A DNA stretch of 64,000 nt, taken from the NCBI RefSeq assembly GCF_006516955.1, contig NZ_VHLG01000002.1, positions 372,001 through 436,000 on the forward strand, given 5' to 3'. The stretch is from Martelella alba (GTDB lineage Bacteria > Pseudomonadota > Alphaproteobacteria > Rhizobiales > Rhizobiaceae). Under the pieces are notes generated by a model. It was not told where the DNA came from. It saw only the letters and a program-made list of their open reading frames with translations, and ran no database searches. How positions within the stretch are numbered: position 1 is the stretch's first letter; each line of letters begins with the position of its first letter. Position numbers and translations under genes: made by a program. Below are positions 36,373 to 44,669 of this stretch, in pieces.

Positions 36373-36560
36373 AAAGGGGTCCCCCGACCTGAAAATACTA
36401 CTATAACGAGCATTCTAATTTTCGGCGTCAGTCGAAAACGACAATCTCTCGCCGGGGACGGTATTGTATAATTAAAATATTGCCAATATCGATGTAATAA
36501 AGATCAATATAATTACAATATATGTCATGAAATGGTGTTGCCGTTTTGCAACCATTACGT
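36373..36560 (-). promoter_or_regulatory. AT-rich upstream region of autotransporter 3
   Basis: The stretch about 36,460-36,540 is strongly AT-rich with runs such as GTATTGTATAATTAAAATATT, similar in character to the regions before autotransporters 1 and 2. The inferred function is a regulated promoter; no individual element is certain. Confidence 0.4.
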
Positions 36561-36733
36561 GTTGTCAGGGTCTGCTGTCAAAGTGAACAAGTGAGATCTC
36601 CACGACTGCCATCGGTCAGTGAAGTGGCCCGGGGCAACCGAGCAGGATGGATGCGTGGTTTACGGCACAGGAATTCGGCATTATGCCGTTCACGAGCGCC
36701 CATAGGACAAGCCCCCGCCGCAATCATAGCCCC
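36561..36733. other. Unassigned sequence next to IS fragments
   Basis: Open in more than one frame but without recognisable protein similarity. It probably belongs to another decayed mobile element, since IS3 and IS110 fragments follow immediately. Confidence 0.3.
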
Positions 36734-36903
36734 TGACCTGCCCCCAGATGGTCCCGCGTTTAATGTAGAGCTTGCTCGATCATATGGTGCAGGTTTATGC
36801 CAAAGGGCCGTTTCGACAAGGCGCAGATGATTGGGATGATCAAGGAACAGGCAGCCGGTCTGCCGGCCGCCGAGATTTGCCGCAAGCACGGCCTCAGTCC
36901 GGC
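36734..36903 (+). pseudogene. IS3-family element left end with OrfA N-terminal fragment
   Basis: TGACCTGCCCCCAGA at 36734 looks like an IS3-family terminal repeat. OrfA starts 63 bp later (36797): MPKGRFDKAQMIGMIKEQ followed by AAGLPAAEICRKHGLSPA, the classic helix-turn-helix start of IS3 OrfA. The gene breaks off after about 36 residues at a junction with IS110-like sequence. This is the half of OrfA that is missing from the IS3 remnant at 18.1 kb, though the two need not come from one copy. Confidence 0.75.
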
Positions 36904-37124
36904 AAGACGCCAGTCATTCACCGCATCTTCGATCGCCTGGTCAAGCGTTCTCTTCCATTCTTCTATCTGCCGGATGGCGCGTTTCAACGTCCCAAAGGCC
37001 AGTTGCTGGCGCGGATAGCCAAATTTCCGCAGCGCGTTGATCCAGCACCAGTGGATTTTGGTCCAGTCTCTCGCCCGATCGTAGCGGCATGAACGTCAAG
37101 CCCAACATAAACAATTCTTTCCAT
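36904..37124 (-). pseudogene. Decayed IS110-family transposase fragment
   Basis: Read leftward from 37124, MERIVYVGLDVHAATIGRE is the typical IS110 N-terminus with the first catalytic Asp (GLDVH). An internal deletion and frame change follow, then QLAFGTLKRAIRQIEEWK and LDQAIEDAVNDWRLA, resembling the helical middle region. It is truncated at the IS3 junction. Not functional. Confidence 0.7.
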
Positions 37125-37156
37125 GTCATCTTTCCTTTCAGGCCATGACTGGCCCA

Positions 37157-38023
37157 CTAAGGAAAACCTGCAGGCGGCGAAGCCGCAAATCGCTCACCTG
37201 GTCTAAGCTGCACAATCTTGTAGCCATTGATCTGGAGCTCAGTCAGCAGACTGGGCAGAAAATTGGCCGTGCGGGCCTGAAGATCATGCATCAGAATAAT
37301 GCCGCCGCCACGCTTCGCCAGCTTGGCCATGACACGGTTGACCAGCACCTGCTGGGAGGCCGGACGATAATCGATGGAATCGACATCAATGCCGACCGGG
37401 ATCAAATTCCGCTTGGCAACCAGGCTGTCGAGCCCCCGGCTTTCCGACAGATAGGGAAAGCGGAAGAAATGCGGCATCGCGCCTGTCGCCGCCGCGACCG
37501 CAGCAACGCCCTTGTCGATTTCCGCACCGGCCGCCGCAGGCGCCAGCTTGGAAAGATCCACATGCCCATAGGTATGGGTGCCGATCGTCTGTCCACGTCG
37601 GGCAACCTCTGCACCGATAGCAGCGTGATCATGCGCCATTGTACCGACCATGAAAAAGGTCGCCTTCACGCCGAAGGCATCGAGCGTATCGAGAATGGAC
37701 ACCGTATTCTTCGGCACGGGACCGTCGTCGAAGGTGAGGACGACTTCTTTCGGCGCCAGAACGATATCATGGGTCTGATCAACATAAATCACGCGACCGG
37801 CCAGGCCCGGTCCCACATCCTGTTGAAATGACAGCATGGGCGCGACGACCGAATGGATTGCGCCGACCTGCCGCTTTGGCGCAGGAACAGACGGGTTTGC
37901 GTTCTGACGGAGGGAAGATGGTGTCATGGAACTGACCTCAACAGCCTTCGGCCCGGCGGCATAAGCCGATAACGGAACAAGCAGCGGGACAACCAATGCA
38001 AGTGAACGAACCCAGCAAAGCAT
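37157..38023 (-). CDS. Secreted polysaccharide deacetylase (NodB homology domain)
   Basis: 288 residues from the ATG at 38023, which gives a clean Sec signal (MLCWVRSLALVVPLLVPLSA, then YAA); the open frame continues upstream without support. The deacetylase domain (about 95-270) shows TFDDGP (catalytic Asp and metal Asp), HTYGH (metal His pair), FRFPY and DVDSIDY. Such CE4 enzymes remove N- or O-acetyl groups from chitin-like polymers, peptidoglycan or exopolysaccharide. Its position just outside the autotransporter island may be coincidence. Confidence 0.9.
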   Translation of the reverse strand: MLCWVRSLALVVPLLVPLSAYAAGPKAVEVSSMTPSSLRQNANPSVPAPKRQVGAIHSVVAPMLSFQQDVGPGLAGRVIYVDQTHDIVLAPKEVVLTFDDGPVPKNTVSILDTLDAFGVKATFFMVGTMAHDHAAIGAEVARRGQTIGTHTYGHVDLSKLAPAAAGAEIDKGVAAVAAATGAMPHFFRFPYLSESRGLDSLVAKRNLIPVGIDVDSIDYRPASQQVLVNRVMAKLAKRGGGIILMHDLQARTANFLPSLLTELQINGYKIVQLRPGERFAASPPAGFP

Positions 38024-38172
38024 ATCCGAAATCAGAACCTTATGCGCGAAGGGCGGCAACTGATTCTGATAGATACCCCTCTCCTGTCCACAAGACAAAG
38101 CCATATTGCAACCAACCCCATGTAGCTGACCAACTGTTACTCCAGCGCCGCACAGGCCCTGCCGATCCCGGC

Positions 38173-39441
38173 TCAAAGAACCAGGATCGCCCGGAAATCA
38201 TTCACATTGGTCAGTGTCGGTCCGGTGATCAGCTGATCGCCGAGCGCTTCGAAAAAGCCGTGACCATCATTATTCTCCAGAGCGGCCCGCGGATCGATCC
38301 CGCACGCCCGCGCGCGCTCAAGCGTATCCGGCGTGATAACGGCGCCTGCGACCTCCTCCCGGCCATCGATACCATCTGTGTCACCTGCCAGTGCATAGAC
38401 ACCGTCAACCCCGCCAAGATCAATGGCGAGCGACAGCAAAAACTCGACATTGCGCCCGCCGCGGCCATTGCCGCGTACTGTCACACTGGTCTCCCCGCCG
38501 GACAGGATCAGTCCGGGTCGCGCCACGGGAACACCGTGATGAACACAGGAGCGGGCAATGCCGGCGTGAACAATGCCGACCTCTGCGGCCTCGCCCTCAA
38601 TCGTGTCTCCCAGCATCAATACGGTGAGGCCGGCCTTCTGCGCCGCCGCGCGGGCGGCCTCAAGCGACATGAAGGGTGTGGCGATAATCGCCTGCGTCGC
38701 GCCCTCAAGACGCGGATCATCGGGCGCTACGCAGCTGGCAGCCGGTGACGCCAGATGCTGCGCCACATGGGCCGGCAGATCGATCCGGTAGCGTTTGAGG
38801 ATCGCCCGGCAATCCGCCACCGTCGTCGTCTCGCCAATGGTCGGTCCAGACGCGATCACCGCCGGATCATCGCCAGGCACGTCCGAAATCATCAGCGTAT
38901 GGCAATGGGCTGGATGAATGGCAGCGGCAAGCCTGCCGCCCTTGATCGCCGAGAGATGCTTGCGAACACAGTTCATTTCGTCGATCGAGGCACCACAGGA
39001 AAGAAGCGCCTTGTTGACCGCGATCTGATCGGCAAGCGTCATACCTTCCGGCGGCAACGACAGAAGAGCCGAACCGCCGCCCGAAATCAGCACGATGACA
39101 AGATCATCGGCCGTCAGATCACTGACCAGCGCCAGAATGCGCCGCGCTGCCTCTTCGCCTGCCGCATCCGGTACCGGATGCGAGGCCTGAACAATCTCGA
39201 TCTTCGAACAGGGGGCTTCATGGCCGTAACGCGTCACCACGAGGCCTTCAAGCGGCCCGTTCCAGCAGGCTTCCAACGCCTCCGCCATCCGCGCAGATCC
39301 CTTGCCGGCACCGATGACGACCGTGCGTCCTTTTGGCGCTGCGGGAAGATATTTCTTCACCTGCGCCATAGGGTCGGCCGCTTCCACCGCCACCTGAAAC
39401 AGTGATTTAAGGAAGCCTTTCGGATCATCGGCAAAATTCAT
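38173..39441 (-). CDS. Glycerate 2-kinase (GckA/TtuD-like, MOFRL family)
   Basis: 422 residues. The N-terminal domain has GAGKGSARMAEA, and the middle has LISGGGSALLSLP. The C-terminal MOFRL domain contains LSGGETSVTVRGNGRGGRN and AGDTDGIDG. The family phosphorylates D-glycerate to 2-phosphoglycerate, linking glyoxylate/serine, tartrate or hydroxypyruvate metabolism to glycolysis; older annotation called it hydroxypyruvate reductase. The ATG at 39441 follows GGGGG. It stands alone, with the deacetylase downstream on the same strand after about 150 bp. Confidence 0.9.
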   Translation of the reverse strand: MNFADDPKGFLKSLFQVAVEAADPMAQVKKYLPAAPKGRTVVIGAGKGSARMAEALEACWNGPLEGLVVTRYGHEAPCSKIEIVQASHPVPDAAGEEAARRILALVSDLTADDLVIVLISGGGSALLSLPPEGMTLADQIAVNKALLSCGASIDEMNCVRKHLSAIKGGRLAAAIHPAHCHTLMISDVPGDDPAVIASGPTIGETTTVADCRAILKRYRIDLPAHVAQHLASPAASCVAPDDPRLEGATQAIIATPFMSLEAARAAAQKAGLTVLMLGDTIEGEAAEVGIVHAGIARSCVHHGVPVARPGLILSGGETSVTVRGNGRGGRNVEFLLSLAIDLGGVDGVYALAGDTDGIDGREEVAGAVITPDTLERARACGIDPRAALENNDGHGFFEALGDQLITGPTLTNVNDFRAILVL

Positions 39442-39721
39442 TCTTAAAACCCCCGGCACACGCGCAAGCCCGACGGAAGAGCCGGCAGGCACGTCGTCTT
39501 TGTGATGATGCCGAGTGTTTCACAGAAAAAGTGAGCGCTCAAGCATCTCGAAGGGAACACAACCTCGCCATGCAGCGTTTGGGTCACATGGTGGGATCAG
39601 ATCTGCGTTCGCCTCATCATGCCTGCGGCCCGAATTGTATTTCCGGACGAATGACAAGTTTTTATGAAATTCCTGATGGGGTTGATAGCCGTGGCGCAAA
39701 ATTGTAATAAAGGTATCCATT

Positions 39722-41059
39722 ATGACAGAAGCACCTGAAACTGATAAATTTCCAAGTATTGCCCTGATTTCAACCCATGGATACGTTTCTGCCGATCCGC
39801 CGCTTGGCGCCGCTGACACGGGCGGTCAGGTCGTATACGTTCTTGAACTTGCAAAAAAGCTCGCCCAGCTCGGCTATTCTGTAGACCTCTATACCCGCCG
39901 CTTTGAGGATCAGCCAGAGATTGACATTGTCGATGATCGCGTCAGGGTTGTCCGCGTCCCCTGCGGTGGCAAGGATTTCATTCCGAAAGAATATCTCTAT
40001 CGCCATCTGCTCGAATGGAGCGAGAATGCGCTGCGCTACATGCGTCGCAACAACCTCACCTATGACTTCATCAATTCACATTACTGGGATGCAGGCTTTG
40101 CCGGCATGCGCCTGTCGGAAGCGCTGGACATTCCGCATCTGCACACGCCGCATTCGCTCGGCATCTGGAAGAAGCGCCAGATGGAGACCGACTATCCGGA
40201 CCGCGCCGACCAGTTCGAAAAGGACTTCAACTTCTCTGAGCGTATTCGCTTCGAAAACCAGATCTATCGCAGCTGTGATGCCGTGATCGCCACGACCCCA
40301 TTGCAGGTCGACATGATCGTCGACGACTATTCGCTGAAGGAAGACCGGGTCTACATGATCCCGCCGGGCTATGACGATAACCGTTTCTATCCCGTATCAG
40401 CCGCCTCCCGGCAGATGCTGCGTGAAAAATTCGGCTTCACAGGCAAGACCGTTCTGTCGCTGGGCCGCCTTGCGACCAACAAGGGCTATGATCTCCTGAT
40501 TGATGGTTTCGCGATTCTGGCCGAGCGTGTTCCTGACGCCCGGCTGCATCTGGCCGTGGGCGGTGAAAATATGGACGAGCTGGAAACCCGTATTCTCAGC
40601 GAACTAAAGGATCAGGTACAGACACTCGGGCTTGAGGACAAGGTCGAATTTTCCGGCTATGTCTCCGATGAGGACCTGCCCGACATCTATCGCGCCGCCG
40701 ATCTTTTCGTGCTCTCAAGCCGCTACGAACCCTTCGGCATGACCGCGATTGAGGCCATGGCAAGCGGCACGCCGACAGTGGTGACCACCAATGGCGGGCT
40801 TTACCGCGCCATCAGTTTCGGCCGACACGCCCTGTTTGCCGATACGTTCGACAAATATGACCTCGGCATCATGATGATGAAGCCGTTCAGGCACAAGCGG
40901 CTGAATGACCGGCTGTCACGCATGGGCGCCCACAAGGCCCGCAGCCTGTTCACCTGGACAGGCATCGCCCAGCAGCTGATTTCGCTGGTCGAGGGACGGC
41001 CGATCCGCCAGTCGCTGCGCGACAGCGACTGGGCCGAACCCTGGCATGATGGCGACTGA
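39722..41059 (+). CDS. mfpsA: Mannosylfructose-phosphate synthase (GT4, sucrose-phosphate-synthase-like)
   Basis: 445 residues. The GT-B fold begins with ISTHGYVSADPPLGAADTGG followed by QVVYVLELAKKL, the acceptor and sugar-nucleotide pocket of sucrose-phosphate-synthase-like enzymes. The C-terminal donor domain has SSRYEPFGMTAIEAMASGTP with the E-x7-E motif. In Agrobacterium the orthologue joins GDP-mannose and fructose-6-phosphate to make mannosylfructose phosphate. The phosphatase gene follows 3 bp later, the same pair as in that organism. AAAGG lies eight bases before the ATG. The product mannosylfructose is a compatible solute. Sucrose-phosphate synthase is the alternative. Confidence 0.85.
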   Translation: MTEAPETDKFPSIALISTHGYVSADPPLGAADTGGQVVYVLELAKKLAQLGYSVDLYTRRFEDQPEIDIVDDRVRVVRVPCGGKDFIPKEYLYRHLLEWSENALRYMRRNNLTYDFINSHYWDAGFAGMRLSEALDIPHLHTPHSLGIWKKRQMETDYPDRADQFEKDFNFSERIRFENQIYRSCDAVIATTPLQVDMIVDDYSLKEDRVYMIPPGYDDNRFYPVSAASRQMLREKFGFTGKTVLSLGRLATNKGYDLLIDGFAILAERVPDARLHLAVGGENMDELETRILSELKDQVQTLGLEDKVEFSGYVSDEDLPDIYRAADLFVLSSRYEPFGMTAIEAMASGTPTVVTTNGGLYRAISFGRHALFADTFDKYDLGIMMMKPFRHKRLNDRLSRMGAHKARSLFTWTGIAQQLISLVEGRPIRQSLRDSDWAEPWHDGD

Positions 41060-41062
41060 GCC

Positions 41063-41803
41063 ATGAAACCACGCCTGTTTTCCTCCGATCTCGACGGCAC
41101 GCTTGTCGGCGATCCGGCCGCAACCGCCCGGTTCCGCACGGCCTTCGAGGCACTCGCTCCCGAAGACAGGCCAGTGCTGGTCTATAATAGCGGCCGGCTG
41201 ATCGATGACATGCTGGATCTGATCCCCAAAGCAGGCCTGCCGGAACCGGACTTTCTGATCGGCGGTGTCGGCACCATGCTGCATGGTCTTGGTGACAGCC
41301 GCATCGCTGATGGTTTTGCAGCGCAGATCGGCGCCGGCTTCGACGCCAGCAAGATCGCTGCGATCATGGGCGAAATTCCCGATGTCCACCGTCAGCCGGA
41401 ACGCTATCAGCACGGGCTGAAATCAAGCTGGTATCTCAAAGACGCCGATTCCGCCCGGCTGCATTCGATCGAACGCCGGCTTAAATCCGCAGGCCTCGAT
41501 ATCAAACTGGTCTATTCTTCCGCGCGCGATCTCGATGTGCTGCCGCGTGCCGCCGACAAGGGAGCGACACTCGCCTTCCTTGCTGCCCGGCTCGGCGTCG
41601 ACATGCAATCGGTTATCGTTGCCGGTGACACCGGCAACGACCGCGCCATGTTCGAGATGGATGGTGTCCGCGGCATCATCCCGGCCAATGGCTTTGACGA
41701 ATTGCGTGCGCTTGCCACCACTGAGGCGCGGGTCTACCAGGCACGCGCCGCAATCGCCGATGGCGTCATCGAGGGCCTGAAGCATTTCGGCCTGCCGCTT
41801 TGA
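41063..41803 (+). CDS. mfppA: Mannosylfructose-phosphate phosphatase (HAD, sucrose-phosphatase-like)
   Basis: 246 residues of the HAD class with a sucrose-6-phosphatase-type cap. Motif I is SSDLDGTLVGD (nucleophile Asp). Motif II lies near YNSGRL, the Lys of motif III is in the AADKGATL region, and motif IV is AGDTGNDRAMF. It removes phosphate from the product of the upstream synthase to release free mannosylfructose. The 3-bp spacing implies a two-gene operon. The symbol follows the Agrobacterium pair. Confidence 0.85.
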   Translation: MKPRLFSSDLDGTLVGDPAATARFRTAFEALAPEDRPVLVYNSGRLIDDMLDLIPKAGLPEPDFLIGGVGTMLHGLGDSRIADGFAAQIGAGFDASKIAAIMGEIPDVHRQPERYQHGLKSSWYLKDADSARLHSIERRLKSAGLDIKLVYSSARDLDVLPRAADKGATLAFLAARLGVDMQSVIVAGDTGNDRAMFEMDGVRGIIPANGFDELRALATTEARVYQARAAIADGVIEGLKHFGLPL

Positions 41804-41816
41804 TGCAACCGCACAA

Positions 41817-42074
41817 TCAGTGATCGATCGTTAGCGGACATGGCTGTGTTGATTTGATCGTAACCGCCGTTCGGCTGCCCAGACAGTCATAATAGCAAAT
41901 CTTGTTTCTGCCGCTGACTTCCTCATCCTTGCGAAGACAGGTGACCGCAAGCAGGTCGTCTCCAGCTTCAACGCTGTTCAATCCAGTTCCACTGGACAAT
42001 TGAGCACTTTCGGCCGCAGCAAATGAAGTGATCGAAGCCGCGAACAACACAATACCGAGCATTGCAGATTTCAT
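41817..42074 (-). CDS. Small secreted Cys-containing protein of unknown function
   Basis: 85 residues. The ATG at 42074 is supported by GGGGGA seven bases upstream. A clear signal peptide (MKSAMLGIVLFAASITSFA, cleavage near AAA-ES) leaves a mature chain of about 62 residues with four Cys (TCLRK, ICYYDCLG, QPCP), probably two disulfides in the periplasm. Similar short secreted proteins occur in rhizobia, but I cannot name a function. It is convergent with mfppA, ending 13 bp from it. Confidence 0.75.
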   Translation of the reverse strand: MKSAMLGIVLFAASITSFAAAESAQLSSGTGLNSVEAGDDLLAVTCLRKDEEVSGRNKICYYDCLGSRTAVTIKSTQPCPLTIDH

Positions 42075-42191
42075 CAGAATGTCCCCCAACATCACATGGA
42101 TACAATCTATTGCCCTCATAGATTGAACACTGCGAACGTAACACGCACCACCCCTAATGGCAACATCATGGATAAAGCAACCGGAAACCTG

Positions 42192-42228
42192 CAGAAAACA
42201 AAACCGGCCGGTGTCTCCACCAGCCGGT
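42192..42228 (-). terminator. Intrinsic terminator of leuD
   Basis: 11-bp stem ACCGGCCGGTG/CACCAGCCGGT (one G-U pair in the leftward transcript), 4-nt loop, followed leftward by TTTGTTTT, about 30 bp after the leuD stop. Confidence 0.85.
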
Positions 42229-42255
42229 CGAAATGAAATATCTCAGTCTCTGATT

Positions 42256-42861
42256 TCAGGCCCAGGGGCGATCGGCAGCGAGCCGGGCCTCATAGGTGGC
42301 AATATCGCCCTGCTTTTCCATGGTCAGCGAGATATCATCAAGACCGTTCAGCAGGCAGTGCCGCTTGAAGCTGTCGAGCTCGAAACTGATCGAACCACCA
42401 TCGGGACCGCTGATTTCCTGCTTTTCGAGATCAACCGTGATGATGGCGTTGGAGCCGCGCTCGGCATCGTCCATCAGCTTTTCCAGCTCTTCCGGCGATA
42501 CCTTGATCGGCAGAATGCCGTTCTTGAAACAGTTATTGTAGAAGATATCGGCAAAGCTGGTGGAGATCACACAGCGAATGCCAAAATCAGCCAGCGCCCA
42601 GGGCGCATGTTCGCGCGAGGATCCACAGCCGAAATTGTCACCGGCAACAAGGATCTTGGCCTGACGATAAGCCGGCTTGTTCAGCACGAAATCAGTATTT
42701 TCCGAGCCATCTTCATTATAACGCGCTTCGGCAAAGAGGCCCTTGCCGAGACCGGTGCGCTTGATCGTCTTCAGGTAATCCTTCGGAATGATCATGTCGG
42801 TGTCGATATTGACAACCGGAAGCGGCGCCGCAACGCCTGTAAGCTTGACGAATTTTTCCAT
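42256..42861 (-). CDS. leuD: 3-isopropylmalate dehydratase small subunit
   Basis: 201 residues, full length. It is the swivelling domain that pairs with the iron-sulfur LeuC subunit to isomerise 2- to 3-isopropylmalate in leucine synthesis. [16 protein letters not shown] and [17 protein letters not shown] are the signature substrate-loop motifs, and [20 protein letters not shown] follows. GAGGA precedes the ATG by six bases. leuC is not in the window. Confidence 0.96.
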   Translation of the reverse strand: MEKFVKLTGVAAPLPVVNIDTDMIIPKDYLKTIKRTGLGKGLFAEARYNEDGSENTDFVLNKPAYRQAKILVAGDNFGCGSSREHAPWALADFGIRCVISTSFADIFYNNCFKNGILPIKVSPEELEKLMDDAERGSNAIITVDLEKQEISGPDGGSISFELDSFKRHCLLNGLDDISLTMEKQGDIATYEARLAADRPWA

Positions 42862-43022
42862 GGCACGTCCTCAGCGCGTTTCTGAAGGCAGATTTTGTTT
42901 GAGAACGGGATAAAGGGCTTTTGCGCATTTTTCAATGGCAAACTGTACCTGAGGGTACGCCCATATACATTCACGATGAAAGCGCCGCGACAAAACGACG
43001 CTCCCAAAGGAACCTCTTGGCT

Positions 43023-43265
43023 CTACAGATCGATGATCTTGCCGCGACCATCATCCCAGACGCGCATGTCTTCCTGACGTGCCTGCCTGCGGCGCGCGCG
43101 CACCGGAACCGCCGAGCGCTCGAGCCGCGCGGCGAAAAGGCGCGCGAGAGACAGCACGGCAAGAACGCCAATCAGCGCAAAGCCGACAGAAGCTGCAAAG
43201 ACCGTCAGAACCGCAATAGCGGCAAGACCGACGATCGCCATCAGTACCGAACGGATATTCTGCAT
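43023..43265 (-). CDS. Small membrane protein of unknown function
   Basis: 80 residues from the ATG at 43265 (AAAGGA eight bases upstream). Two closely spaced hydrophobic segments (about 8-22 and 26-40) are followed by a basic, Arg-rich cytosolic tail (RLERSAVPVRARRRQARQED). The fold suggests an inner-membrane hairpin with charged tail. No family recognised. It lies between leuD and the malyl-CoA-lyase-like gene. Confidence 0.7.
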   Translation of the reverse strand: MQNIRSVLMAIVGLAAIAVLTVFAASVGFALIGVLAVLSLARLFAARLERSAVPVRARRRQARQEDMRVWDDGRGKIIDL

Positions 43266-43424
43266 CGTCAAAATCCTTTCACATTTGACAATCTGGCGCT
43301 TTGGCAGTTCTTTCGCAAGGGGCGAATGCAAATTTGTCTCTCTGAATAATGATCAATAAGCTGAAACAAGGTTTCGGCACCCCGCAACCGCATTACTTAT
43401 AGAAAATATGGTAGGACTAAGGCT

Positions 43425-44321
43425 ATGGACCGGATTAAGCTGCGCCGCTCTGTTTTGTGTGTTCCGGCAGTCAATCGCCGCGCGCTAGCGAAAACCGCCA
43501 CGCTCGACTGCGATGCCGTGATCTTCGATCTCGAAGACGCGGTTGCCCGCGAACGCAAGGCCGAAGCGCGCGAGAATCTCGAGCAGCTCTTCATCAACAA
43601 CCGTCCGCAGGGCAAGCTGACGGCAATCCGCATCAATCCGCTGTCGACCGATTTCGGCCGGGAAGACATGAAGGTGGCAATGGCCTGCCAGCCGGATGCC
43701 ATTCTCCTGCCCAAGGTCGAGACCGTGGCCAATGTCGCAGCCGCCAGCGCCATTCTCAACGCCAATGGCGCGCCACTGAGGGTCAAGCTGTGGGGCATGA
43801 TCGAGACGCCGGAGGGCGTGCTGAATGCCCACGCCATCGCCGGCGCTTTCTCGGTTGCATCAGGCGGACGTCTGGAGACCCTCGTCATCGGCGTCAACGA
43901 CCTGCGTTCCGAAACCGGTGTATTGCCGCAGTTCGGCCGCCCCTATCTGGTGCCGTGGCTGATGCAGGTGCTTCTGGCCGGACGGGCTTTCGGTCTTTCT
44001 GTCGTCGATGGCGTATTCAACAACTATACCAATCAGGACGCTTTCGTTGCCGAATGTATTCAGGGCAACGAAATGGGCTTTGATGGCAAGATGCTGATCC
44101 ATCCCTCACAAATTGCCGGTGCGAACCAGCATTTCAGCCCTTCTCCGGCCGCCCTTGCCGAAGCGCATGCCATCATCGCTGCTTTCGCCGCCCCGAAGGC
44201 GCAGGGCCAGGCCGTGCTGGAATTCAACGGCCGGATGATCGAACGCTTGCATCTGGAACAGGCCGAAGCGCTTGTTGCCGTTGCTGAAGGCATCGAAAAG
44301 CCTGAAGGAGACAGCCTGTGA
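43425..44321 (+). CDS. HpcH/HpaI-family CoA ester lyase (CitE / L-malyl-CoA lyase-like)
   Basis: 298 residues with the TIM-barrel signature of CitE-like lyases: FDLEDAVA (metal Asp/Glu), the RINPL substrate Arg, LPKVET, and MIETPEGVLNA (metal Glu). The C-terminal GFDGKMLIHPSQI is the CoA-side motif. These enzymes cleave or form malyl-CoA, beta-methylmalyl-CoA or citramalyl-CoA. The citrate lyase partner subunits are absent, so malyl- or citramalyl-CoA is likelier. A DUF1737 gene overlaps the stop codon by 4 bp. Confidence 0.88.
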   Translation: MDRIKLRRSVLCVPAVNRRALAKTATLDCDAVIFDLEDAVARERKAEARENLEQLFINNRPQGKLTAIRINPLSTDFGREDMKVAMACQPDAILLPKVETVANVAAASAILNANGAPLRVKLWGMIETPEGVLNAHAIAGAFSVASGGRLETLVIGVNDLRSETGVLPQFGRPYLVPWLMQVLLAGRAFGLSVVDGVFNNYTNQDAFVAECIQGNEMGFDGKMLIHPSQIAGANQHFSPSPAALAEAHAIIAAFAAPKAQGQAVLEFNGRMIERLHLEQAEALVAVAEGIEKPEGDSL

Positions 44322-44524
44322 AACTCTACCGCTTCCTCACTGGCCCCGATGATGCAAGCTTCTGCCACCGCGTCACCGACGCGTTGAACAAGGGCTGGTC
44401 GCTCTCCGGTGCGCCATCCATCTCCTTCAACCACGCCACTGGTCAGATGTATTGCGGCCAGGCCGTGGTGAAAGAGGTCGAAGGCAAGGACTATGACCCG
44501 TCGATAAAGCTCGGCGAGCAGTAA
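44318..44524 (+). CDS. DUF1737 small protein
   Basis: 68 residues starting with GTG, overlapping the lyase stop codon (GTGA), so translationally coupled. The sequence MKLYRFLTGPDDASFCHRVT with LNKGWSLSGAPSISF is the DUF1737 pattern: a short soluble beta-rich domain often beside enzymes of CoA metabolism in alphaproteobacteria. Molecular role unknown; the coupling suggests a partner of the lyase. Confidence 0.85.
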   Translation: MKLYRFLTGPDDASFCHRVTDALNKGWSLSGAPSISFNHATGQMYCGQAVVKEVEGKDYDPSIKLGEQ

Positions 44525-44552
44525 ACCGCTGCCAAATCACCGTCAGCGATGA

Positions 44553-44589
44553 CAGACGCGCCGCCGGTCTCCAGCCTGTGGCGCGTTTG
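44553..44589 (+). terminator. Terminator-like hairpin after the DUF1737 gene
   Basis: 10-bp stem CAGACGCGCC/GGCGCGTTTG (one G-U pair). The 17-nt loop can form a small inner stem. The U-tract is short and sits within the right arm. Confidence 0.6.
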
Positions 44590-44669
44590 ATATTTGTCAT
44601 TTGCCGAAATGGCCTTACCCTCTACGACTGGTATCCGGCACGAAACAGCGTCTGAGAGGATAAGGCACG

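Noticed and set aside
18146-37124. Intact composite transposon carrying the autotransporters
   Set aside because: All IS pieces are truncated or frameshifted, and no matching pair of terminal repeats or target duplication could be seen.
39682-39710. TTGATA-N17-TAATAA promoter-like pair before mfpsA
   Set aside because: The -10 element would overlap the ribosome-binding site and place initiation about 5 bp before the start codon, so it is probably chance.
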